Both the position numbers and the translations under genes were made by a program. The notes under the pieces are model-generated. The model saw only the letters and a program-made list of their open reading frames with translations. It was not told the origin of the DNA and did not search any database. A DNA stretch of 64,000 nt from Rossellomorea vietnamensis (GTDB lineage: Bacteria > Bacillota > Bacilli > Bacillales > Bacillaceae_B), in NCBI RefSeq assembly GCF_025398035.1, contig NZ_CP104558.1, positions 3,296,001-3,360,000 on the forward strand, read 5' to 3'. This document shows, piece after piece, positions 7,934-17,400 of the stretch (position 1 is its first letter; the number at the start of each line of letters is the position of its first letter).

Positions 7934-9031
7934 ATGAATGAAAAGGAGCAGAAAATGACTACGTATGCCGAATCTGATTTACGACAATTTTGCAAAACGG
8001 TGTTAGAGGAAATGGGGATGATGGGGGATCATGCCGCAGTCGTCTCAGAATCCCTTTTGAGAGCCAATTTAGAAGGGGTGGACAGCCACGGGATCAGCAG
8101 GCTGCCCATCTATGCCAAGCGCTTCACCGATCAAAGGATCAATCTGACCCCATCCATTGTAATGGAGGAAAAAAGCCCGTCTGTCCTCATGGTGAACGGC
8201 GATAATGGGCTTGGTCATGTCATCAGCTATAAGGCGATCAAAAAAGGGATCGAGATGGCCAAACAGAGCGGTGTGACAGCCATCGCGATTCGTAATAGCA
8301 ATCACTTCGGGACAGCCTCTTACTTCTGCCAGCTGGCTTGTGAAGAGAACCTGGCCTGTATCGGTTTCACCAATTCGCCCCCTGGCATAGCCCCGTGGGG
8401 AGGGAAGGAAGCATTCTTCGGCACAAACCCTATGGCTTTCGGTTTTCCCACCGGGGATGACCAGCCTGTCATCATCGATTTATCCACTAGCATTGTCGCG
8501 AGGGGAAAAATCATTCTGGCGGAGAAACAGGGACAGATGATCCCGGACGGTTGGGCTATCGATGAAAAAGGGGAGCCGACGAATGATCCGAAGGCGGCCC
8601 TGAATGGGTCTGTCCTGCCTTTAGGGGGAGCAAAGGGGTCAGCACTGGCACTGGCGGTCGAAATCCTGACAGGGCTCTTGACGGGGGCTGCGTTCGGACC
8701 TCATGTGAAGAGTATTTATGAGGATGGGGAAAAGGGGAATGCGAATGTAGGGCACTTTTTCATCCTGATGGATATTGAGAAATTCATGAACGTGAATGTA
8801 TTCTTTGAGTCTATTAAAAGCTTGTTGGTCGAAATGAAGGACGTTCCGAAAGCACCGGGGAACGATGAAATCCGTTATCCGGGAGAAAGAAGGAAAAGGG
8901 AGCGGGACAAACGTCAACAGGAGGGTGTGCAGTTATCCGAGAGTGTGTTGGAGGAGCTGCAGTCATTGGGGAGCCGGTACGGAGTGGAATTCCCTTTGCC
9001 GCTCTCTTCTCAACAAGCCATTAACCGATAA
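7934..9031 (+). CDS. comC: (R)-sulfolactate dehydrogenase-like Ldh2-family oxidoreductase
   Basis: A 365-residue member of the type-2 malate/L-lactate dehydrogenase (Ldh2/ComC) family. Family marks include VDSHGISRLP near the N-terminus, the RNSNHFGTASYF segment with the catalytic His, GTNPMAFGFP and a C-terminal LPLGGAKGSALA. The ATG at 7934 follows GGAGAGG; a second ATG at 7955 follows AAAGGAG and is possible. In known sulfolactate degraders ComC reduces 3-sulfopyruvate to (R)-sulfolactate, so paired with SlcC it converts the S-enantiomer into the R-form cleaved by SuyAB. It lies at the end of the suyAB transcript and faces suyR across a shared terminator. Substrate assignment comes from context. 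Confidence 0.82.
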   Translation: MNEKEQKMTTYAESDLRQFCKTVLEEMGMMGDHAAVVSESLLRANLEGVDSHGISRLPIYAKRFTDQRINLTPSIVMEEKSPSVLMVNGDNGLGHVISYKAIKKGIEMAKQSGVTAIAIRNSNHFGTASYFCQLACEENLACIGFTNSPPGIAPWGGKEAFFGTNPMAFGFPTGDDQPVIIDLSTSIVARGKIILAEKQGQMIPDGWAIDEKGEPTNDPKAALNGSVLPLGGAKGSALALAVEILTGLLTGAAFGPHVKSIYEDGEKGNANVGHFFILMDIEKFMNVNVFFESIKSLLVEMKDVPKAPGNDEIRYPGERRKRERDKRQQEGVQLSESVLEELQSLGSRYGVEFPLPLSSQQAINR

Positions 9032-9037
9032 TCAAAA

Positions 9038-9070
9038 AAAGCCAGCTTCCGGGATGAGGAAGCTGGCTTT
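9038..9070. terminator. Bidirectional terminator between comC and suyR
   Basis: AAAGCCAGCTTCC pairs perfectly with GGAAGCTGGCTTT around a 7-base loop. The A run on the left and the T-rich end on the right let it serve both converging transcripts. Confidence 0.8.
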
Positions 9071-9080
9071 CATTGTGAAG

Positions 9081-9779
9081 TTAAATGGAATCGATATTTT
9101 CTTTAATGGAATGCTCAACGCTATCTATATGCTCTTTCATGTATTTCTGAGCCAGATTGATATTGTTCTGTTTCATGGCTTCCAGTATCCTCACATGCTC
9201 CTGGACCGACTGGATGGCCCTGCCGGGGATCTGGATCGATTTGGTGCGTGATTCCGATAGTAGATCAATAAGGAAATTCATGATGCGGATGAGAACGATG
9301 TTATTTGAATTGTTCGCTAATGTTAGATGGAATTTATGGTCAAGCTCCGCAAGCCTTTCATAATCCACTTCCCCGGCGCCGAGGATCTCGTTGGCTTCTT
9401 CCAGGATCTGTTCCAATTCACGGAATTGCTCCTCGTTGGAGTTCTCGATGGACCATTTCACCGTCCACTCCTCCAGTATCTTACGAACGCTGAAGAAATC
9501 ATCGATCTGGTCGGAAGATACGAAGAACGCTTCCGTCATTTTTTGAATCTGATGTTCAGGTGTTGCTACGAATACGCCGGTCCCGTGCTTCGCCGTGATA
9601 TAGCCGTATGCTTCCAGGATCTTATATGCTTCCCTCACCGTATTCCGGCTGACGGAAAGCTCGATTCCCATTTCCCGTTCCCCGGGGATCTTGTCTCCGA
9701 CTTTGAATTCGCCATCTTGTATTTTCTTCTTTATGCTATCTGCCACTTGTTCAGATATGCCTTTTCGATTTAATTGCAT
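9081..9779 (-). CDS. suyR: FadR-family GntR regulator of sulfolactate genes
   Basis: A 232-residue regulator from the start MQLNRKGISEQV, chosen because AGGGGCG lies just upstream; the frame extends further upstream but without a better site. An N-terminal winged HTH (GDKIPGEREMGIELSVSRNTVREAYKILE split over residues 20-55) is followed by an all-helical FadR-type ligand domain (FCD) with the metal-binding pattern D...H (ELDHKFHL) and HVRILEAM...YMKEHI. It sits between the two arms of the sulfolactate locus and is the obvious candidate to bind the four 19-bp operators. A related palindrome in its own leader suggests autoregulation. Operator placement downstream of -10 boxes implies a repressor released by a pathway compound. 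Confidence 0.85.
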   Translation of the reverse strand: MQLNRKGISEQVADSIKKKIQDGEFKVGDKIPGEREMGIELSVSRNTVREAYKILEAYGYITAKHGTGVFVATPEHQIQKMTEAFFVSSDQIDDFFSVRKILEEWTVKWSIENSNEEQFRELEQILEEANEILGAGEVDYERLAELDHKFHLTLANNSNNIVLIRIMNFLIDLLSESRTKSIQIPGRAIQSVQEHVRILEAMKQNNINLAQKYMKEHIDSVEHSIKENIDSI

Positions 9780-9818
9780 ATAATCGCCCCTATCCATTTG
9801 TAAAATGGTAGCTTCATC

Positions 9819-9833
9819 AGGTTGTACCAACCT
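9819..9833 (-). promoter_or_regulatory. Putative autoregulatory operator of suyR
   Basis: AGGTTGTACCAACCT has perfect 6-bp arms (AGGTTG/CAACCT) around 3 bases and shares the GGTTG...CAACC half-sites of the main operator, with closer spacing. It lies about 40 bases upstream of the suyR start. A looser copy, AGGTGGCTCAACCT, is at 9918-9931. Confidence 0.5.
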
Positions 9834-9951
9834 TCTTAGACTTACATGTGATTGATTCCCGCCTGAATAGATACATGTCATGACAGGGATCATTCTGTAT
9901 ATTCAGTTTACCATGTCAGGTGGCTCAACCTCTAGTGAAACATTCGGGGCC

Positions 9952-11016
9952 CTACAACTTCGTAAGGAGAAGGCCCAATAAGATCAAGGCAAAAGATCCA
10001 GCGACACCTGTTATCAGCACTTTGGAACTTAGTTTCTTGAATTCAGAGAAATTGACACTGAGGCCAAGACCGGCCATGGCCATGGATAAAAGCAGAATAC
10101 TTAATGCAATGAGCATTTTAGTCAATGCGTCAGGTAGAAATCCCACAGTATTGATTAAGCACATGAATAAAAACCCGAAAATGAACCAGGGAACAGGTAA
10201 ATCTTTGAATGTCCGCTTTTGGGCAGGGACGTTTCCGCTTTTCTTGGAAAAGATGGAGCCCAGCACAATGGCAACGGGGATTAGAAGGGCGACTCTCCCA
10301 AGTTTAACAAGGATGGCTGTATCACTGCTGATGTCTCCACCAGGGGTGGCAGCGGCGATCACGTGGGCAAGCTCATGCAGGGTGGACCCCGTCAATATAC
10401 CGTATTCATATGGGGTGAAGCCGAGGACGGGATATAAAAACGTATAGAATATCGTCACGATTGTTCCCATGATGGCAATGAAGGCCACCGAAATGGCCGT
10501 CAGTTCTTTTTTTGCCCCTATGAGGGGTGCAACGACAACTATGGCTGCAGCTCCACAAACGGCCGTTCCGACTGCAATCAATGTTGAGAGATGGCGGTCA
10601 ATGGATAGAAGCTTTCCGAGATATAACATGAAGACCAGTGTGAACACAATGACTGCAACATCAATGATCACAATGGAGAAGCCGGCGGAAAGGATTTGTT
10701 CAAAGTTTAATCGCAATCCCATGAGGATGATCCCGGCCCTCAGTAATATCTTGCTGCTGAAAGTGATCCCAGGGGCAGCATCAGCCGGAACGTCCATCAA
10801 TCCCTTCCAGCTCATCCCGAGCAGTATGGAAATAATCATCACACCCATGACGGAGAAGATGGGGAAATCCGCTACAATCCCCGCGAGTAAAGCAAGTACT
10901 AAAGTTAAGATGACTCCTTTCATCCAACCCTTTTTTAATCGAAGTGATTTACGCATCTTCCTGGATTCCAAGGAAATAGACGTTTCCTTCGTCTTTGCAG
11001 CTCCAATCGGACTCAC
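9952..11016 (-). CDS. suyZ: YeiH-family putative sulfite/sulfate exporter
   Basis: A 354-residue membrane protein of the YeiH/UPF0324 family ('putative sulfate exporter') with about ten hydrophobic helices after a basic N-terminal tail of roughly 30 residues. The GTG start follows AAAGGGGGT. Typical family segments are visible: AVGTAVCGAAAIVVVAP, GILTGSTLHELAHVIAA and the C-terminal SMAMAGLGLSVNFSEFKKLS. In desulfonating bacteria homologues next to suyAB or cuyA are thought to remove the toxic sulfite released. It is transcribed away from the TRAP genes from an operator-controlled promoter and may read on into suyR 170 bases downstream, since no terminator lies between. No sulfite dehydrogenase is present here, so export appears to be the route of disposal. 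Confidence 0.85.
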   Translation of the reverse strand: MSPIGAAKTKETSISLESRKMRKSLRLKKGWMKGVILTLVLALLAGIVADFPIFSVMGVMIISILLGMSWKGLMDVPADAAPGITFSSKILLRAGIILMGLRLNFEQILSAGFSIVIIDVAVIVFTLVFMLYLGKLLSIDRHLSTLIAVGTAVCGAAAIVVVAPLIGAKKELTAISVAFIAIMGTIVTIFYTFLYPVLGFTPYEYGILTGSTLHELAHVIAAATPGGDISSDTAILVKLGRVALLIPVAIVLGSIFSKKSGNVPAQKRTFKDLPVPWFIFGFLFMCLINTVGFLPDALTKMLIALSILLLSMAMAGLGLSVNFSEFKKLSSKVLITGVAGSFALILLGLLLTKL

Positions 11017-11052
11017 TTTAAAACCCCCTTTAGTTTCATGAAAATATACGAA

Positions 11053-11110
11053 TGGTACAGTGACCCAACCAATATAATTCCATTAAACCACTTTTAACTG
11101 GTTCATTCAA
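11053..11110 (-). promoter_or_regulatory. suyZ promoter with SuyR operator
   Basis: Read on the minus strand: TTGAAT (11110-11105), 17 bases, TTTAAT (11087-11082), then after 10 bases the operator at 11071-11053 (plus strand TGGTACAGTGACCCAACCA). Confidence 0.72.
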
Positions 11111-11141
11111 TGATTATTTTTCTGTAAATTGTGAAAAAGTA

Positions 11142-11198
11142 TTGATTTTTTAGAAAATTGAAAATAAAATAAGTATTAGTGGTTGGGTGACTGTACCT
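11142..11198 (+). promoter_or_regulatory. TRAP operon promoter with SuyR operator
   Basis: TTGATT (11142-11147), 17 bases, TAAAAT (11165-11170), then after 9 bases the operator TGGTTGGGTGACTGTACCT (11180-11198). It is divergent from the suyZ promoter; the two -35 boxes are about 31 bases apart. Confidence 0.75.
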
Positions 11199-11421
11199 AA
11201 ATGTGGATCATGCTGATGTATACCCAAAGTCCCATTATATTGGTTTAAGAAGGACTTGGCATGGCTGGTCAAGAATACATTGCGTGGGTCACCCCTTGGA
11301 GTAGAATAAGTCGTGATGATGGCTATGTCATGACTTTCATTAGAGTGTTGCATCTAGAATGTAATCATTTAAACTACAGAAATTTGTAAGGGCTTACATT
11401 TTGGTAGTAGGAGGGTGTTAC
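11199..11421 (+). other. Long leader of the TRAP transporter operon
   Basis: About 220 untranslated bases separate the operator from the first TRAP gene. No riboswitch or terminator-antiterminator pair that I recognise is present. TTGCAT (near 11350) and TAAACT 16 bases later could form a second promoter closer to the gene. Confidence 0.3.
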
Positions 11422-12420
11422 ATGAAAAAGTACGTGGCATTACTAACCATCATCATGATGATCCTGGTAAGTGGATGTTCAAACAAGGCAAAGGGAAATG
11501 AACGATCGGCAGAGTACGTGCTGAGGCTTGGACATCTGCAGACAGAAACACATCCATATCACAAAGGTGCGTTGAAATTCAAAGAACTGGTTGAAGAAAG
11601 ATCAAACGGCAGGATTCAAATCGATATCTTCCCGAGCAGTCAACTCGGGAACGGACGTGACCAAATTGAAGGCGCCCAGATCGGATCAATCCATTTCCAC
11701 ATAGGTTCTGTGGCTCCTGTCACCAACTTTGCACCAAAGTTCAACCTTCTTAATCTTCCATACTTATTCGAAAGCAGGGAACATGCATTTAAAGTGCTGG
11801 ATGGTGAGGTTGGAAAGGATATTGCCTCTGACCTGGAGAACAGGGGACTCATTAATCTCGGGTACATGGAAAACGGCTGGAGACATATGACGAATAACAA
11901 GAAACCGATCAAGACCAGTGCCGATGCAGCGAATCTGAAGCTCCGCGTCCAAGAATCACCACCCTATATTTCTTTCATCAAAGCACTTGATTCCACTCCC
12001 GTCCCGATTCCGTTCGGGGAATTGTATACTGCTTTAGAGCAGCATGTGGTAGACGGACAGGAAAATCCGCTGGCCCAGATTTACCTCAATAAATTCAACG
12101 AAGTTCAAAAATACTTATCCTTGACCGCCCACAACTACGATGCCGCCGTATTCATCATGAGTAAAACAACCCATGACACCCTCCCGGAAGATCTACAAAA
12201 AGTGGTCGATGAATCTGCAAAAGAAGCCATCCAATATGAACGACAGGTAGCACTTGAAGACGAAGAGAAACTTCTCGAAGATTTAAAGAAAACAGATATC
12301 CAAATCGAGGAGAATCCTGATCGAGAATCATTCAGAAAGGCAGTTGAACCTGTTTACAAGGAGTTTGAAGCATCCATCGGAAAAGAGTTATTTGAGAAGA
12401 TTGAAAGTTTACGGGAATAA
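11422..12420 (+). CDS. TRAP transporter substrate-binding lipoprotein (DctP family)
   Basis: A 332-residue solute-binding protein. The ATG at 11422 follows TAGGAGGGTG; an in-frame TTG at 11401 is rejected. A lipoprotein signal ends in LVSGCSNK (lipobox Cys at about residue 20). The mature part is DctP-like: RLGHLQTETHPYHKGALKFKE at its start, FPSSQLGNGRDQIEGAQIG, and the conserved LKLRVQESP segment whose Arg holds the substrate carboxylate. The two membrane subunits follow directly. Within this locus it should capture 3-sulfolactate (as SlcH-type proteins do elsewhere), but the binding-site residues I can see only prove a carboxylate ligand. Confidence 0.88.
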   Translation: MKKYVALLTIIMMILVSGCSNKAKGNERSAEYVLRLGHLQTETHPYHKGALKFKELVEERSNGRIQIDIFPSSQLGNGRDQIEGAQIGSIHFHIGSVAPVTNFAPKFNLLNLPYLFESREHAFKVLDGEVGKDIASDLENRGLINLGYMENGWRHMTNNKKPIKTSADAANLKLRVQESPPYISFIKALDSTPVPIPFGELYTALEQHVVDGQENPLAQIYLNKFNEVQKYLSLTAHNYDAAVFIMSKTTHDTLPEDLQKVVDESAKEAIQYERQVALEDEEKLLEDLKKTDIQIEENPDRESFRKAVEPVYKEFEASIGKELFEKIESLRE

Positions 12421-12434
12421 AAGGGGGTTACACG

Positions 12435-13013
12435 ATGAAACAGTTTGTCTTTCACTTGAGTAATAGGATGGATCGGTTCAGTCGATGGATCATGATAGGG
12501 TTCTTTATGATTGCGTTTATCACTACCGTTTATCAGGTTTTTTCCCGATTTGTTCTTCAAAGCACCTTTTTAAATGATGCTTTGCCTATGGTGGACTTTT
12601 CCGTCTTTAACTTGACGTGGGCGGAAGAACTCATTCGTTATTTATTTGTATGGATTGTATTTCTGGGAATCGGTATCGTATACAAAGCAAAAGGTCATGC
12701 TCAAGTAGAAATCCTGCACCATTATTTATCTGAAAAATCAAAAAAGTATCTTCACTATTTTATGGAAGTTATCAACTCGGCCCTGTTTCTTTTTCTCATA
12801 TTTTTTGGCGGAAGAATCCTGCAATATACGAAACTGCAGATCTCCCCGGCGATGGGGATCAACATGACCTTCATTTACGTTACCGTTCTGGTGAGCGCCG
12901 TGATTTGTCTGATCCATTCTGTCAACAATATATATGAAGTGAAAGAAGGAAAAGTTGTCGTGGAAGACGCCATGAAGGTGGAAGAAGTCCAGCAGCAAAC
13001 AAATATCAGTTAA
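12435..13013 (+). CDS. TRAP transporter small membrane subunit (DctQ family)
   Basis: A 192-residue protein with four hydrophobic helices (about residues 17-40, 65-85, 105-127 and 138-160) and the family mark NLTWAEELIRYLFVWIVFLG in the second helical region. AAGGGGGT lies 8 bases ahead of the ATG. It sits between the DctP and DctM genes with gaps of 14 and 18 bases. The C-terminal 30 residues form a charged cytoplasmic tail. It forms the membrane complex with the DctM homologue that moves the substrate with sodium. Confidence 0.87.
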   Translation: MKQFVFHLSNRMDRFSRWIMIGFFMIAFITTVYQVFSRFVLQSTFLNDALPMVDFSVFNLTWAEELIRYLFVWIVFLGIGIVYKAKGHAQVEILHHYLSEKSKKYLHYFMEVINSALFLFLIFFGGRILQYTKLQISPAMGINMTFIYVTVLVSAVICLIHSVNNIYEVKEGKVVVEDAMKVEEVQQQTNIS

Positions 13014-13031
13014 TGAAAAGGGGGAGATCGT

Positions 13032-14312
13032 ATGACCGTTGCTTTAGTCGCTCTTGGTGTGTTGTTTCTATTAATGCTGATAGGAGTCCCGATCGCCATT
13101 TCTCTCATCTGGGCTTCCGTAGCCGGATTCCTCGCGAGTATATATTATGTTCCACTGGAAGTCATTCCTCAGAGGTTGATCACATCGACGGATTCATTTC
13201 CACTATTGGCCATTCCGTTCTTTATGCTGACGGGGGAGTTCATGATGTCCGGAAGCATGGGACGGAGGATTGCGGCCTTTGCCTTTGCGACGGTCGGCTG
13301 GATTCGTGCAGGCCTGGCCCAGGTATCGACGTTGACGAGTATGTTTTTCGCGGGGATTTCAGGTTCGGGGGCTGCTGATACGGCTGCAGTCGGGAAAATG
13401 ATGATCCCCATGATGGAACAGAAAGGGTACGATAAAGGTTTCGCTGCCGCTACGGTAGCAAGTGCCGGTACGATTGCGGTTGTCATTCCCCCTTCCATTC
13501 CTATGATCGTATATGGAGTGACCGCGGGGGTGTCGATCGGGGATCTGTTCACCGCAGGGATTGTCCCGGGAATCATCATCGGTCTTTCCATCATGATGTT
13601 GAATTATTGGATCACCAGAAAGAATAACTATTCCGAAGAAGCAGGGAAGTTTGAATTCACTACATTCAGGCGTACATTGGTTGAAGGGGCACTGGCCCTC
13701 GTCCTGCCGCTGATCATCATTTTCGGGATCCGTGGAGGCATCTTCACTCCGACCGAAGCAGGGGCTGCAGCGGCAGCATATGCATTCATTATCAATAAAT
13801 TCGTTTACAAAGATATGGATTGGAAGGATATACCCGAGTCATTCCTGAGAGCGGGCAAGATGACAGCGATGGTCGTTTTTATCATCGCTGCGGCGAACTT
13901 ATTCGGGTGGCTATTGACGGCAGAACAGATTCCACAGCAACTGACCCAGCTTGTGACCAGCATCTCTGATAATAAGCTGCTCATCTTACTTATGTTCAAT
14001 ATCATATTCTTCATCGCAGGCTGCTTCCTGAACGCTTCTGCCGCGATTACGATTTTGACACCTTTGCTTCTGCCAATTGCCATGGGAGTGGGAATCGACC
14101 CCGTATTCTTCGGAGTCGTCATGGTTGTGAATCTTTCCATCGGGTTGATCACACCTCCAGTCGGACTGGACCTCTTCATCGTAAAAGGAATCGCAGATGT
14201 TTCCTACGATAAACTAATCCGGGCCGTCACACCATTCATTATCGTCATGGTATTCGACCTCTTACTCATCACCTACTTCCCGGCACTGTCCATGTTCCTG
14301 ACCGGGATATAG
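13032..14312 (+). CDS. TRAP transporter large membrane subunit (DctM family)
   Basis: A 426-residue, about twelve-helix protein and the transport subunit of the TRAP system. Typical DctM sequences are present: IPFFMLTGEFM, the STLTSMFFAGISGSGAADTAAVG segment, AGTIAVVIPPSIPMIVYG and the C-terminal NLSIGLITPPVGLDLF. AAAAGGGGGAGATC lies ahead of the ATG. It is the last gene of the sulfolactate locus; the stop codon overlaps a copy of a dispersed GGGACGGACC repeat and a strong terminator follows 20 bases on. Confidence 0.9.
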   Translation: MTVALVALGVLFLLMLIGVPIAISLIWASVAGFLASIYYVPLEVIPQRLITSTDSFPLLAIPFFMLTGEFMMSGSMGRRIAAFAFATVGWIRAGLAQVSTLTSMFFAGISGSGAADTAAVGKMMIPMMEQKGYDKGFAAATVASAGTIAVVIPPSIPMIVYGVTAGVSIGDLFTAGIVPGIIIGLSIMMLNYWITRKNNYSEEAGKFEFTTFRRTLVEGALALVLPLIIIFGIRGGIFTPTEAGAAAAAYAFIINKFVYKDMDWKDIPESFLRAGKMTAMVVFIIAAANLFGWLLTAEQIPQQLTQLVTSISDNKLLILLMFNIIFFIAGCFLNASAAITILTPLLLPIAMGVGIDPVFFGVVMVVNLSIGLITPPVGLDLFIVKGIADVSYDKLIRAVTPFIIVMVFDLLLITYFPALSMFLTGI

Positions 14313-14323
14313 GGACGGACCTC
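14311..14323 (+). repeat. Dispersed GGGACGGACCTC repeat, single copy
   Basis: AGGGACGGACCTC overlaps the TAG of the DctM gene. The same core occurs at 18356, 32248-32280 (inverted pair), 46602-46656 (inverted pair), 52800 and 56098. Confidence 0.6.
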
Positions 14324-14333
14324 TATAATGAAA

Positions 14334-14379
14334 AGAGCCAGCCACTGTTCAACATGAACCGTGGCTGGCTCTATTTTTT
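14334..14379 (+). terminator. Rho-independent terminator of TRAP operon
   Basis: AGAGCCAGCCAC pairs perfectly with GTGGCTGGCTCT, followed by A and six T. Confidence 0.85.
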
Positions 14380-14498
14380 GTTTTCTATATTAACTACTAA
14401 TAAACTATATTTTCCTTTATATATAAAATATTTCCAATTTAAACTTTCTGTGGTTTAATAGATTTTGTAGTTCATTTTATTAATAAGTGGAGGTTCTA

Positions 14499-17400
14499 AT
14501 GAAAAGGAAGATTCGTAGTTTAGTAGCTTTGGTTTTCGTTTTTTCGCTTATCTTCAGCCAGTTTTCCGTGAAGGAAGCAGGGGCGGAAGAGTCTGGTGTA
14601 CCGAATGAGGAAGGGACGTTGACGATCGGGAACCCTGTCGATGGGGAATTCGCTGCATCAGAGACCGTTCATTGGTATAAGGTCGATCCTTCTGAAAGGG
14701 AGATTGCCGACTACACTCATTTACGGGTAAAGCTTCAGTCTGAAAGTGAAGTAAATGTAACGATTTATTCAAGCTTGGAAAATGCCATCGACAATCGTGC
14801 TTTTGACCGTTATATGAGTTACTCCTATGAAAACGAACCAGCGATCATCGACTTCCCGATCTCATGGGTAGGTCCTTATTACATTAAGATTGAATCGTAT
14901 GGGATGGAAGAAGAGTATGCAGAGTTCGATGAAGAAATGGACGATATGGTGACTCCGTACACAATCAGTTATGATGGCGTGACGCTGCCTCCATCTGACG
15001 AAGCCATCGCTGAGGAGTGTCCGGCGGAGTTAAGTACGAAAGAAAGAGAAAATGGAAAAAGTATTTTAAGAGATTTACGTACCGTCCGTGAAACGGTTCT
15101 AGCGAAAACAGAAAATGGCCAAGATCTATCGGCACTTTATTACAAAGCGGCTCCTTTCATCAGCTCGAAAATGGTCTTCAGCAAAGGGCTGCGTGATGAT
15201 GTTTACCGGGATCTTGTTCAATTAAAGGACTTATTTGCCGATGTTGCAACGAATGGCAGTGCAAGCTCATATACCATCACTAAAGAAGATCAGAAAGCAA
15301 TCAATGATCTATACAACCATGCACTTGAATCGACTCCGGATTTCATCCAGGAGAAAATTGCAAGCACAGCTAAAAACGTCGGGATTTCGAACCTGACGAG
15401 TAAAACCGTTTCTTCGATTTTGGCGAAAGCAGGACTTTCCCCTGTTAAGTCAGCTGGTGAAGAAACACGCTTGATTGTGAAACTAAAGGATAAAAAGGCC
15501 GCAGCAACGATCCAGGGGAAAACGAAATCAATGGATGTGGAATCTGTTTCTCCGTTAAAGTCGAAGGATGCGTTCTTCTCTAATATGTATGTGGTGGAAG
15601 GAAAGGCATCTGCCGCTTCAGTACAAGCTGCTTCGAAAGAGATTTCACAGCTTGATGAAGTGGAATTCGTTGAACCGGTTCAGCAGTATAAAGCCCTATC
15701 AACAGATGCTCAATATCCGTACCAATGGTCCCTTGATAATAAAGGGGACAACGGTGGTACACCAGATGCGGATATTCAATACGAAGAGCTTCAAGAGCTT
15801 CTAAAGGATAAAACGCTTAAGGATACGGTCATTGCCGTAGTCGATACGGGAGTGGATCACACCCTTGCCGATTTAAGCAATGTTGTCCTGAAAGAGGACG
15901 GCTATAATTTTGTAGGACGCAATTCAGATGCGATGGACGACCACGGCCATGGAACACATGTATCGGGCATTATCGCAGCAGAGGCGAATAATCATTACTC
16001 CATGGCGGGAATCAACCCTCATGCGAAGATTCTTCCTGTTAAAGTACTCGATGCTTCAGGAAGTGGTGATACAGAACAAATCGCTTACGGGATCAAATAT
16101 GCCGTCGATCACGGGGCACAGGTCATTAATTTAAGTCTTGGCGGTTCATATAGCCGTGTCATCGAGTATGCGCTGAAATATGCCCATGACCATGGAGTGA
16201 CCGTCGTAGCCGCAACCGGTAATGACGGGATGGAAGGGATTTCTTATCCCGGCTCCTCAAAATATGTCGTGTCTGTCGGGGCGACAAATAATATGGACCT
16301 TGTTTCAGATTACTCAAACTTTGGAAATGGAATCGACCTTGTGGCACCTGGGACGGATATCCCAAGTCTTGTGCCCGATGGAAACGTGACGTATATGAGT
16401 GGAACGTCCATGGCGACACCTCACGTAGCTGCGGTAGCCGGTTTGCTGCTATCCCAGGATGCCGGATTGACGCCTGCTCAAGTCGAAAGGGTATTAACAA
16501 GGACAGCCCTTGATATTTCATTTAGTGAAGAAGATAACCCGGGTGATGGTTACTACTACGAAGATGAGTATCCATACCCTGCAGAAATGGTCCTTCCGGG
16601 ATATGATACCGTCTCCGGCTGGGGAAGACTGGATGCATTGGGTGCAGTGACAGGAATCGCTCAAGCTAATATTGGAACGGAACGGATCTTCGGAAGCGAT
16701 CGTTATGAAACGGCCGTGAAGATTTCAAGTAAAGGCTGGGAGCAATCGGATGTAGCGGTCATTGCGACGGGGCGTAATTATCCGGACGCATTGAGCGCCA
16801 CACCGCTAGCTTATCACCACCAAGCACCATTACTCTTGACCAATACGACCACCCTTCCTAAGTCGGTGAAGGACGAATTGAAGCGCCTGAAAGTGAAGAA
16901 GGTGATACTGGTTGGAGGAAAATCGGTCATTAGTGCAAATGTCGAGAAAGAAGTGAAAGATTTAGGTATCAAGACGGTTTCCCGCATCAGCGGTGCCGAC
17001 CGTTATGAAACGTCCGTGAAAATCGCTGAACAATTGGGCTTCACGGATCGGGCAGTCGTGGCAACCGGCCAAAGCTTCGCGGATGCCCTCTCCATTGCCC
17101 CGATAGCGGCTAGATTGGAGATGCCGATTTTATTAACATCAAAGAACGGAACACCTGATTCTGTTCAGAACTATATTGAAGAAAGCATGTTCGAGCAGTT
17201 CTACGTCATCGGCGGCGAATCCGTCATACCGGAAATGGTGGCTGAAGAGTTCATGAACTATGAGCGATTGAGTGGAAGTGACCGTTATGAAACGAATAGC
17301 AGCATCATCAGTTATTTCGCAGGTGAATTGAACATCACCACTCCTTTCATCGCGACTGGAAAGAACTATCCTGATGCCCTTGCCGGTTCTGCCCTTGCAG

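Noticed and set aside
9918..9931. AGGTGGCTCAACCT as a second suyR-leader operator
   Set aside because: Arms are imperfect and the spacing differs from the other sites; kept only as a remark.
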